Origin: an uncultured Rubrobacteraceae bacterium
GTDB lineage: Bacteria > Actinomycetota > Rubrobacteria > Rubrobacterales > Rubrobacteraceae
Direction: 5' to 3'
Assembly (NCBI GenBank): GCA_902806095.1
Contig: CADCVF010000036.1
Coordinates: 1-64,000 of the forward strand
DNA length: 64,000 bases
The stretch's first letter is position 1. Each line of letters starts with the position of its first letter. The translations under genes were made by a program, and so were the position numbers. Below are positions 16,420 to 24,092 of the stretch, piece by piece. A model generated the notes under the pieces. The model saw only the letters and a list, made by a program, of their open reading frames with translations, made no database searches and was not told the origin of the DNA.

Positions 16420-17301
16420 TCACCTTCCCGTAGCCGGCCTGACCCTGTGGCTAAGGGCGTCGGGACCGTACTCGAGGGCGACGAGGAAGGCTGCTGCTAT
16501 GACGGGATACTCGGTCGTGGTCGGAGAGAGGCGGGGGTCGGCGCGCAGCAGGCCCCCGAGGTTGGCTATCCCCTCGAGGCCGCGCCTCGAGTGGACGCCG
16601 CCGGCCTTCAGTACCCCGTGCGCCATGCGGGAGACTTCCTCGGCCTCCTGGCGGCCTGCCCGGCCGGCCACATCGAGGTCGGGAACCTCCGAGAGGACCT
16701 CCATGTAGGACTGGACCAGGGCGCCGCGGACGGAGTCTGCGCGAGAGAGGGCGGAGAGCAGCGCCGGCCTGGCGAGCTCGCGGGTGACCTCGAAGTCCCT
16801 GGCGTACTCTCTAGCCAGTGCGTGGCGCGACGCCGAGAAGCGCATGGCGTCGCGGAGCGTGGCGTCCTTGCCGGCCCCGAGAGCATAAGTCAGCGCACCA
16901 GCGAGGGCCTCCTCGCCACCGGCTACCTCGAGCGCCCGCGCAAACGGTGCTATCTCGTCGTGACCGAGTCCCGCCAGGACGCGGGCCGATGGCTCCTCGC
17001 GCAATGCGCCGCGGGCGAGTGGGGCCAGATAGCCGGAAGCCCGCGGGTCGGCGAAGCCGGCAAAAGAGATCGAAGAGACGGTGGCCTCGAGTACCGTCTC
17101 CCCCACACCCTGACGGCCCGACCCGCCGAGGGCGTCCCTGACCGGTAGCACGGAGAGCACCTTCGACTCGTGCGCGATGCGGCCGTCGAGGTAGCGGGAT
17201 CCCGTGCCTGGAGTGGGGGCGCTGTAGACGAGTATCATGGCCGTCGCGGCGCACGCTGCCACAAGGCCTTCGGGTACAAGCTCCGTGCCCTGACGCCCCA
17301 T
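16420..17301 (-). CDS. Unrecognised all-helical protein (weakly CitG/MdcB-like)
   Basis: A 293-residue Ala-, Leu- and Arg-rich, mostly helical, soluble protein. I do not recognise it with confidence. The C-terminal segment (LSPTTTEYPVIAAAFLVALE) recalls the NPGTTADLxAAALFLALL end of triphosphoribosyl-dephospho-CoA synthases (CitG/MdcB). YLAPLARGALREEP recalls their inner LLLAPLA segment, but the PKPG signature expected near the N-terminus is missing and only APTPGTGSR is seen. It is 67 nt upstream of cbiX on the same strand. If it is a CitG relative, its active site has changed. Confidence 0.55.
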   Translation of the reverse strand: MGRQGTELVPEGLVAACAATAMILVYSAPTPGTGSRYLDGRIAHESKVLSVLPVRDALGGSGRQGVGETVLEATVSSISFAGFADPRASGYLAPLARGALREEPSARVLAGLGHDEIAPFARALEVAGGEEALAGALTYALGAGKDATLRDAMRFSASRHALAREYARDFEVTRELARPALLSALSRADSVRGALVQSYMEVLSEVPDLDVAGRAGRQEAEEVSRMAHGVLKAGGVHSRRGLEGIANLGGLLRADPRLSPTTTEYPVIAAAFLVALEYGPDALSHRVRPATGR

Positions 17302-17554
17302 CAGGCCCAGAGCGCCCTCTCCGGTATGATCCCCTCACTGCCAACGTCCACCGACACAAGCACCTCCAGTGTAGTTACAGAGGCTCATTCTAACCCGATG
17401 ACGCCACCTCTCCCCACAGACGAAGTAATATACTCCTCGCCATGGATCACACACCCCATTCCCCAGGACTGCCAGGCTGCCGCCGGGAGCAATCCGGCGG
17501 CGTAGAGTCGATAGAAGCCCCGGTGAATAGGATGGTGCTCCGCGGAGGAAGATT

Positions 17555-18679
17555 TTGAACACTGCCAAAAGCATCTCTCTCATACCCGAGGAGCCGTTCG
17601 AGAAGGGCACACGAGAGGGCACCCTGGGCGCCGAGGAGGAGTTGTGGCTCGCCGATCCTGAGACCCTCAAGCTAGCCGACGGGGCACAGAAGATTCTGTC
17701 TCTCGAGCCCGAAACCAGGTTCTCGGGGGAACTCATAGACTGTGAGATCGAGTCGAACACGGGCGTGCACGAGCAACCCGAAGGCGTCTTCGCCGACCTC
17801 CTCTGCCGCAGGCGCGTCCTGCTCGGGCATGCAGAGCGGCTGGGCAGGGTCCTCGGCACCAGCGGGACCCACCCGATCGGCGATTGGCGGGAACAGGACA
17901 TCATCGACAAGCCCCATTACCAGCGCCTCAAAAAGAAACTGGGGTGGTTGATCCGGCGCAACAACACGTTCTCCTTACACGTCCACTACGCGGTGCAGGG
18001 TCGCGGAAAGGCCGTCTACCTTTTCAACCGCCTGCGCGAGTACGTGCCGCACATGCTGGCGCTCTCGGTCAACTCTCCTTTCTGGCAGGGCGAGTATACG
18101 GACATGCACTCGGCGCGCGTGTTGATGTTCTCGCGCGCCTACCACCGCGCCGGACTCCCCGGGCCCTTTGGCTCCTGGACGGAGTACACGGACTACGTAG
18201 ACTACCTCGGGCGCGCCGGCCTCATAGACTCCCTTGGGGAGATCTGGTGGGACGTGAGACTCCACCCCGGGCTAGATACCGTCGAGATAAGGGCCTTCGA
18301 CGCCCAGACAGATCCGGCCCGCAACGAGGCCCTCATCGCCCTGGCCGCGGCCCTGTGCGACATGCTTGCCCTCGAGTACGACTCGGACGCCCTGATGCCC
18401 GTCATCCCGAACCGCGAGATCGAGGAGAACAAGTGGAGCGCCCAGCGTTACGGTCTCGAAGGCATCTTCATAGACCATAAGACCCACGAACCCGTCGAGA
18501 CCCGTACCGCCATAGAGACGCTCGTGACCAGGCTCTCCGAAGCGACCATCAGGGATCTTTCGGGACTCGAGCGCGTTCTCGGCGAGCCAACCGAATCCGT
18601 GCGCCAGCTAGAGGTGTGGCGAGAGACGGGTTCCACCCTCGAGGTCGCCAGGGACCTGGCCGCGAGAACCTCGTTGTAA
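17555..18679 (+). CDS. YbdK-type carboxylate-amine ligase (glutamate-cysteine ligase family 2)
   Basis: A 374-residue ATP-grasp-like GCS2 enzyme. Family markers are REGTLGAEEELWLADPET at the N-terminus (metal/ATP Glu residues), CEIESNTGVHE, LGTSGTHPIGDW, RNNTFSLHVHYAVQ (HVHV-type motif), ALSVNSPFWQGEYTDMHSAR and TVEIRAFDAQTDP. Such enzymes join a carboxylate (often glutamate) to an amine. Weak gamma-glutamylcysteine synthesis is reported for YbdK, but the true substrate here is not known. A TTG start is preceded by GGAGGAAGA. It ends in TAA directly followed by a short TCAGC-family element. Confidence 0.88.
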   Translation: MNTAKSISLIPEEPFEKGTREGTLGAEEELWLADPETLKLADGAQKILSLEPETRFSGELIDCEIESNTGVHEQPEGVFADLLCRRRVLLGHAERLGRVLGTSGTHPIGDWREQDIIDKPHYQRLKKKLGWLIRRNNTFSLHVHYAVQGRGKAVYLFNRLREYVPHMLALSVNSPFWQGEYTDMHSARVLMFSRAYHRAGLPGPFGSWTEYTDYVDYLGRAGLIDSLGEIWWDVRLHPGLDTVEIRAFDAQTDPARNEALIALAAALCDMLALEYDSDALMPVIPNREIEENKWSAQRYGLEGIFIDHKTHEPVETRTAIETLVTRLSEATIRDLSGLERVLGEPTESVRQLEVWRETGSTLEVARDLAARTSL

Positions 18680-18733
18680 GCATTTCAGCAAGTCAGCCCG
18701 TCAGCATTTCAGCTTTTGGTCTTGCAGTGGGTC
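18677..18733. repeat. Short TCAGC-family element, copy 3 (convergent junction)
   Basis: After the TAA of the ligase gene: GCATTTCAGCAAGTCAGC, then CGTCAGCATTTCAGC. Only the left arm type is present, with no clear core hairpin. It looks like a degenerate or half copy between the ligase and the 43-residue gene. Confidence 0.6.
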
Positions 18734-18761
18734 AGTTCTTGTGCAAACCGCTCTAGCGCTG

Positions 18762-18893
18762 CTACTTCCCAATTACCCTGCGCTTGGCCTGGTTCACGAC
18801 GATCTTGCGAACCTTCTTGTTCTGCAGGGCCTTTATTGCCACGTGACGCACCGTTTTGCTCTTGATCAGTTTTAGGGCGATAGCCTTCTTCAC
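18762..18893 (-). CDS. Small very basic protein, 43 residues
   Basis: GTG at 18893 to TAG at 18762 encodes 43 residues with 13 Lys or Arg and no acidic residue: VKKAIALKLIKSKTVRHVAI and then KALQNKKVRKIVVNQAKRRV. A GAGAAGGAGAGG Shine-Dalgarno lies just upstream. The composition (alternating Lys/Arg with Ile/Val/Leu) fits a short amphipathic helix that could bind nucleic acid or membrane. It starts 27 nt after the stop of the membrane-protein gene on the same strand. Unrecognised family; a second small basic gene of similar flavour is at 33292-33375. Confidence 0.6.
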   Translation of the reverse strand: MKKAIALKLIKSKTVRHVAIKALQNKKVRKIVVNQAKRRVIGK

Positions 18894-18919
18894 GACTTGC
18901 CTCTCCTTCTCGCTTCCGG

Positions 18920-19732
18920 TCAGGTCGCTCTGTCTATCTCGGTGTGGTACCTGCTGCCCAAACGTCCACCCAGAAAGCCGCCGAGGAGCGCTATGAGCAC
19001 GGCAGCCAGGCCGGTGACGATACCTGCGACGCCGGCTACGGCCAGATTCCTGGCCGTAGACAGCACCCCTTCGACTAAGTTGTCGATGCCCCCGGCCACC
19101 CCGTCGGGCAGAAATCCGCTGAACACTAGTGCGACCAGGGCGAGGATCAGAACCACGATAAACGTCCAGGCAAACACCATCGCCCCGTTGCGGCCCCCGT
19201 CGAATCGCGCCAGGCGACCGGCCACGTACCCGCCGAAGAAATAAGTCAGGAAGATCAAGACCCCGAGCACAGCGAGACCCGTTATGGCCGGGGCCCCGAT
19301 CTGACCTCCCGAAAGGTCAGGCGGTATGCCGATGGGGACGAGCACGAGCCCGGCGATGGCCGAGAAGATCGCCCCGATGACCATGGCAAAGACGAGCCCG
19401 AGAAAGCTCGCCAACCAATCAACACCCCCGTACATGTCCCTGAGCCTGTCCTCACGCGCCTCCGCCTCTTCGAAGTAACCCCTCGGGTAGGGAGTAGCCC
19501 CCCTGGTCGTGTCGGGGTGGCCAGACGCCCTGATAACGCGGGTCTCCTTCTCCTCGGACGACCCCTGGGGCACCCTTCGAGTCTCGGAAGATTCAGCCTC
19601 CTCCCCACCCGACCGGACCTGGCGCGTGGCCTCGGGGTCGTTCTCGGTAGGCACACGGCGCGTCTCATCGTTGTCTCCCAGCGGACCCGTTCTGCGGCGC
19701 TCCTCGCGACCCTCTTCCGGCCTGTCGGTCAT
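18920..19732 (-). CDS. Four-helix membrane protein with ETR-repeat cytoplasmic tail
   Basis: A 270-residue protein. The first about 105 residues are hydrophilic and hold a repeated short motif: ETRRVPTEN, ATRQVRSG, ETRRVPQGS, ETRVIRAS and TTRGATPYP. The rest has four hydrophobic segments (FLGLVFAMVIGAIFSAIAGL, GLAVLGVLIFLTYFFGGY, VFAWTFIVVLILALVALVFS, VAGVAGIVTGLAAVLIALLG) with Gly-rich turns and ends GRLGSRYHTEID. Repeated Thr-Arg sites next to acidic residues suggest Ser/Thr-kinase phosphorylation and FHA-domain binding, but this is inference. A TAGAAT box lies near 19784-19789. No function known. Confidence 0.75.
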   Translation of the reverse strand: MTDRPEEGREERRRTGPLGDNDETRRVPTENDPEATRQVRSGGEEAESSETRRVPQGSSEEKETRVIRASGHPDTTRGATPYPRGYFEEAEAREDRLRDMYGGVDWLASFLGLVFAMVIGAIFSAIAGLVLVPIGIPPDLSGGQIGAPAITGLAVLGVLIFLTYFFGGYVAGRLARFDGGRNGAMVFAWTFIVVLILALVALVFSGFLPDGVAGGIDNLVEGVLSTARNLAVAGVAGIVTGLAAVLIALLGGFLGGRLGSRYHTEIDRAT

Positions 19733-19918
19733 CTCTGCCCCTTTGCGTCATATCGTCGGCCAACCTTCTGTAGTACAGTTGTAGATTCTACCCTGCACGC
19801 GTCCGGGGCACCCACGAGGCCGACCCGACGCAGCCATTGGAAACCAGGCCAGGGTTCATTTTTGTACATCAGGCCGAGAATCGCGCCGGATCGCGCCGCC
19901 TGGCTTGTACGCGCGGCC

Positions 19919-19945
19919 ATATGCAAAGGGTGCTGCCCTTCATAT
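19919..19945 (+). promoter_or_regulatory. Hairpin in the glnA leader
   Basis: ATATG, two bulged bases, AAGGG, a 5-nt loop TGCTG, then CCCTT and CATAT form a 10-bp stem 70 nt before the glnA start. It could be a regulatory leader structure. It does not match a known glutamine riboswitch that I can recognise. Confidence 0.35.
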
Positions 19946-20015
19946 CATGGCGGGTGTTGCAGGAAAGCCCCCACTCTAGGGCTGAGAGAAGAACGAATAT
20001 CTTAAGGAGGCAAGC

Positions 20016-21347
20016 TTGGAGACAGCTGACAGGCAGAGCGTGTTGCAGCAGGCAAAGGAGAACAACGTACAGTTCATCCGGCTGTGGTTCACCGACGTGC
20101 TAGGGACGCTCAAGAGCTTCGCGATCACGGTCGAGGAACTAGAGGATGCCCTCGACGGGGGCATGGGTTTCGACGGGTCTTCGATTACGGGCTACCAGGA
20201 CATCGAGGAGTCCGACATGATAGCCATGCCTGACCCCTCGACGTTCCAGGTCATCCCCTGGAGCCCGCAGGAGGCGCCGACGGCGCGCATGATCTGCGAC
20301 GTAAGGACGCCGGACGGTGATCCCTATGTCGGCGACCCACGCCACGTTCTAAGGCGCGCCCTGGAACGGGCGAACGAGATGGGCTTCGATAAGTTCTACT
20401 GCGGGCCTGAGCTCGAGTTCTTCTACTTCAGGGACTCCAAGGGCACTGAACCCCTCGACTACGGCGGCTACTTCGACCTGACGACGCTCGACGCGGCGAC
20501 GGCCTTGAGGCGCGAGACGGTACAGTCTTTGCAGCAGCTAGGCATAAAGGTCGAGTACTCCCACCACGAGGTAGGCATCTCCCAGCATGAGATCGACCTC
20601 CGATTCGACGACGCGATGGCGATGGCCGACAAAGTGATGACGTACAAGACGGTGGTCAAAGAGGTCGCCACCCGCCACGGCGTCTACGCCACGTTCATGC
20701 CCAAGCCCTTGAAGGACCAGAACGGCTCTGGGATGCACACCCACCAGAGCCTGTTCTCGGGCGGCAAGAACGCCTTCTTCGATGCGGACAACGAGTACTA
20801 TCTATCGGACGAAGCGCAGGCTTTCATCGCCGGCCAGCTCCGTCACGCGCGTGAGATCAGCATAATCTTCGCCCAGCACGTGAACTCCTACAAGCGCCTG
20901 GTCCCCGGCTACGAGGCCCCTGTCTACATAGCCTGGAGCCGCCGCAACCGCTCTGCACTTGTCAGGGTCCCGCTCTACCACCCCGGCCAGGAGAGGGCCA
21001 CGCGCATGGAACTCCGCTGCCCGGATCCCGCCGCGAACATCTACCTCTGCTTCGCCGCGCTCTTGCACGCCGGTCTGGAGGGGATCGAGAAGGGCTACGA
21101 GCTGCCCGAACCGATGGAGCGTAACCTGTACCACCTGACCTCCGAGGAGCGCGAGAAGATGGGCATCCAGAGCCTTCCGGCGGACCTTGGGGAGGCGATC
21201 AAAGAGGCGGAGAACTCCGAGCTGCTGCACAAGGCGCTCGGAGAGCACACCTACACCCGTCTCCTGCAGCTCAAGCGCGAGGAGTTCGAGGACTACAGGG
21301 TGCAGGTCACCCCGTACGAGCTCGAGAAGTTCCTGCCTGTGTTGTAG
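20016..21347 (+). CDS. glnA: Glutamine synthetase type I
   Basis: A 443-residue GS-I enzyme that makes glutamine from glutamate, ammonia and ATP. Motifs are the N-terminal DVLGTLKSFAI, MGFDGSSITGYQDIEESDM, FYCGPELEFFYF (metal Glu), the ATP-binding NGSGMHTHQSLF, and SRRNRSALVRVPLYHPG with RMELRCPDPAANIYL. At 443 residues without the extra insertion, and lacking a clear adenylylation-loop Tyr, it fits the GSI-alpha group regulated by feedback rather than by adenylylation. The TTG start has a strong AAGGAGGCAAGC Shine-Dalgarno. A leader hairpin lies at 19919-19945. Confidence 0.95.
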   Translation: METADRQSVLQQAKENNVQFIRLWFTDVLGTLKSFAITVEELEDALDGGMGFDGSSITGYQDIEESDMIAMPDPSTFQVIPWSPQEAPTARMICDVRTPDGDPYVGDPRHVLRRALERANEMGFDKFYCGPELEFFYFRDSKGTEPLDYGGYFDLTTLDAATALRRETVQSLQQLGIKVEYSHHEVGISQHEIDLRFDDAMAMADKVMTYKTVVKEVATRHGVYATFMPKPLKDQNGSGMHTHQSLFSGGKNAFFDADNEYYLSDEAQAFIAGQLRHAREISIIFAQHVNSYKRLVPGYEAPVYIAWSRRNRSALVRVPLYHPGQERATRMELRCPDPAANIYLCFAALLHAGLEGIEKGYELPEPMERNLYHLTSEEREKMGIQSLPADLGEAIKEAENSELLHKALGEHTYTRLLQLKREEFEDYRVQVTPYELEKFLPVL

Positions 21348-21470
21348 GTTTCAGGCCACAGGCATCAGCCTGGGGTGCGGCGAGGGCCGCACCCCTCGTT
21401 CGTGGCAAGGAACCGGAGCGCAATGCGAATCGTTCTTCGGCCAACGGGCCACGCCCGTAACCCGACCCCT

Positions 21471-21497
21471 GTAGGGGCGGTTCGTGAACCGCCCTCA
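21471..21497. repeat. TAGGGGCGG-family palindrome, copy 1 (convergent junction)
   Basis: GTAGGGGCGGTTC, a GT loop, then GAACCGCCC(T). Nine-base perfect arms (21475-21483 with 21486-21494). It lies between glnA and the phosphatase gene and ends two bases before the phosphatase stop. It is the same family as the copies at 38.9, 39.1 and 48.95 kb. Confidence 0.75.
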
Positions 21498-21498
21498 T

Positions 21499-22272
21499 TT
21501 ACCGGTCTCGTATAAGGCTGAGCACCTCGGGGAGAAGGTCTCTTGTGGTGCTTATCGCCTCATTTGCGTAGATGGTCTCATTGCCTGACCAGTCGCCGAA
21601 GTACCCGCCGGCCTCGCGCAGGATGGGTGGGAAAGAGCCACAGTCCCAGGGGTCCATGATAGGGTCGAGCATGAGCTCCACCCTGCCTGTGGCGACGAGG
21701 GCGTGGCCGTAGGAGTCGGACCAGCCGCGCGTGTCTCCGGAGGCCGAGATAACCCGCAGCCACGCTCCCCAGCGACCATGCTCCTCGAAGCTGGCCGCGT
21801 CGGTGTAAGAAGCCACCCCTTGTGCGAGGCTCTGTGTGTTGGACACGCTCACCCTACGACCGTTTCTATAACATCCCTCGCCGGTCGCGGCGCACACCAT
21901 CTCGTCGATGGCCGGAAAGTAGGCAGCGCCAACCTCGCAGACGCCTTCTATCTCGAGCCCGATCAGGACTCCATAAAGCGGGACACCACGGACGAAAGAC
22001 TTGGTACCGTCTATGGGATCGACGATCCAGCGGTGGTCGGGGTCGGACCCCTCGGCCTCCCCGTACTCTTCGCCCAGGATCGCATGCTTCGGGTAGCGCG
22101 CCCCTATCCTCTCGCGGATGAGCCTCTCGGCCTCACGGTCGGCCACCGTTACGGGCGTATCGTCGGCCTTGAACTCGGGACGCGCCGCCTCCGTCCCGAA
22201 GTAGCCGAGCGTGAGCCGGCCAGCCTCGTAGGCGGTCTGGACGCCGAACTCGAGGTAAGGTCGCAGGTGCAC
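21499..22272 (-). CDS. Inositol monophosphatase family phosphatase (HisN-like)
   Basis: A 257-residue Mg-dependent, Li-sensitive phosphatase of the inositol monophosphatase superfamily. Metal and substrate motifs are ILGEEYGE (Glu ligand), WIVDPIDGTKSFVRGVPLYG (DPIDGT) and DPWDCGSFPPILREAGGYFGDW (WDxxxxxPxxxEAGG). The DPIDGTKSFVRG wording and the DPWD motif resemble the histidinol-phosphatase HisN branch rather than classic inositol phosphatases, so histidine biosynthesis is a good guess but not proven. No his genes are near. Start is a GTG or similar codon at 22272. Confidence 0.85.
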   Translation of the reverse strand: MHLRPYLEFGVQTAYEAGRLTLGYFGTEAARPEFKADDTPVTVADREAERLIRERIGARYPKHAILGEEYGEAEGSDPDHRWIVDPIDGTKSFVRGVPLYGVLIGLEIEGVCEVGAAYFPAIDEMVCAATGEGCYRNGRRVSVSNTQSLAQGVASYTDAASFEEHGRWGAWLRVISASGDTRGWSDSYGHALVATGRVELMLDPIMDPWDCGSFPPILREAGGYFGDWSGNETIYANEAISTTRDLLPEVLSLIRDR

Positions 22273-22581
22273 CCCCTTAAGATAGCATCCTCCCTGCAGA
22301 CTTCGGCGTTGTTAGCGTTACCTATGGCTGGAGCTAGAATGGCATGAACAAGATATGCCTTAGGCGTTGAAGCGACGGACGCGCTTATGTTTACCGCCTT
22401 TGAGCAACGGAGCAGTAGGACAAACCCGGTCACCTCTTCACCGAGCTGCATAGACCCAGGAGTTCTGCGAGATCCACTCTCTGCTTGAAAAAGGTGTCGA
22501 ATAATCATCCGGGGATGCATCGGATCGCACGACGTGTCACTATTAGCCTTTAGCGATGGTGAGACGAAGCGTGGGGCCACC

Positions 22582-23880
22582 ATGACACCAGATGCAGCAA
22601 GGAATAGCCCGAAGCGGGATCCCGCTGGCATGAGCTCGCGCGAGGCTGCCCGGCTGGCGTGGTGCATGTGGGCGGCCTCTTTGGTGTTGACGGTGCTCGG
22701 GCTCCTCTTCCTTATAACGAGCCGGTCCCGCACGGGCGCTCCTGTCTACGACTACTGGCTCGTAAACACCTTGATAGCGATTGGTTTCTCGACGGTGGGG
22801 GCTGTGATCACCCCCCGCCTCCCCCGCCAGAATCCTGTAGGTTGGCTCTTCTGCACGATAGGCTTGGTGGGGGGTGTTCGCCTCTTCGTCGCCGAATACG
22901 CCATCGTCACACTCCTAGCGGAGCCGGGTTCCCTGCCAAGCACGTTGCCAGGCGGCGAGACGCTGGCCTGGATCTCCTCCTGGGTGTGGGTTTTGCACTT
23001 GGGGCTTTTCGTGTTCTTGGCTTTGCTGTTCCCCGACGGACGACCGCCTTCATCCCGTTGGCGCCCCTTGATGTGGGGTATCGGAGTAGTGCTCGTAGCG
23101 GGGACCATTTCGGTCGCTCTCTGGCCCGAGACAGCCAGAGGGTTCGACCCTATCAACCATCCTCTCGGGACAGAGGTTGCGACGGACGTTATCAATCCGG
23201 TGGAGACGATCGTGTATGCCCTGGGGCTCATAGCAGCGGCGTCGTTGTTGGCGCGGCTGAGAGGCTCAAAGGGGGTAGAGCGCCAGCAGGTCAAGTGGTT
23301 CACTTACGCCGTAGCGGTGCTGGCCACGAGCGCCACCCTCGCCTACGTGGTCTTTGAATCTATGGGTGTAGTGTGGCTGGGGTGGATCAGTTCCGTACTG
23401 GTAATAGCCGGTGTCGTGGGCTTGCCGGCTGCGGTGGGCATAGCGATCTTGCGCTACCGCCTCTACAACATAGACCTCATCATCAACCGCACCCTCGTAT
23501 ACGGTTCGCTCACCGCGGTGCTCGCGGTCCTCTACTTCGGCAGCATCGTCGTGCTCCAGTTGCTCTTCCGCGCTTTGACCGGCGAGGGATCCCAGCTCGT
23601 GGTGGTGGCCTCCACCCTGACCATAGCAGCCCTGTTCAACCCTTTGAGGCACAGCATCCAGGGCTTTATCGACCGCAGCTTCTACCGTAGGAAGTACGAT
23701 GCAGTAAAGACGCTAGGGGGCTTCTCGGCCAAGCTCAGAGACGAGACGGACCTTGACGCCTTGAGCGACGACCTCCTCGGGGTGGTGAGGGAGACGATGC
23801 AGCCGGCCCACGTCTCTTTGTGGCTGCGCCAGGATCCCGCTCCAAAGGGAGGCGAGGGCTCCGGAGAACCGCGCGGGTGA
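22582..23880 (+). CDS. Multi-pass membrane sensor-like protein without kinase domain
   Basis: About 432 residues. Eight or so hydrophobic segments cover residues 40-330, then a cytoplasmic C-terminal region of about 100 residues (FIDRSFYRRKYDAVKTLGGF, ETDLDALSDDLLGVVRETM, PAHVSLWLRQD). This arrangement is the input half of actinobacterial histidine kinases of the NreB/ComP sort, but no HisKA or ATPase domain follows, and the frame ends soon after WLRQD. It has a close paralogue at 52169-53380. The start is uncertain: ATG 22582 has GTGGGG upstream, while alignment with the paralogue favours the ATG at 22630. A longer frame begins at 22534. Confidence 0.75.
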   Translation: MTPDAARNSPKRDPAGMSSREAARLAWCMWAASLVLTVLGLLFLITSRSRTGAPVYDYWLVNTLIAIGFSTVGAVITPRLPRQNPVGWLFCTIGLVGGVRLFVAEYAIVTLLAEPGSLPSTLPGGETLAWISSWVWVLHLGLFVFLALLFPDGRPPSSRWRPLMWGIGVVLVAGTISVALWPETARGFDPINHPLGTEVATDVINPVETIVYALGLIAAASLLARLRGSKGVERQQVKWFTYAVAVLATSATLAYVVFESMGVVWLGWISSVLVIAGVVGLPAAVGIAILRYRLYNIDLIINRTLVYGSLTAVLAVLYFGSIVVLQLLFRALTGEGSQLVVVASTLTIAALFNPLRHSIQGFIDRSFYRRKYDAVKTLGGFSAKLRDETDLDALSDDLLGVVRETMQPAHVSLWLRQDPAPKGGEGSGEPRG

Positions 23881-24092
23881 ACCGGTCGCTAAGAGTATGT
23901 GCCTTATCCGGGTAAGCGCGCGGCAGCTGCGGTGATCATAGGACTCTCGAGACACAAGGGAACTCGGAGCGCACTCAGCTCTTATCTGTAAGAATGATCG
24001 GAAGCGGCGCGGTCAACGTACCTGTCTGCGCAACAAGACAAACGTCGTTGGTGAAACGCTGCACTTGAGCAAGGAGAGCGAGTGAACGACAG

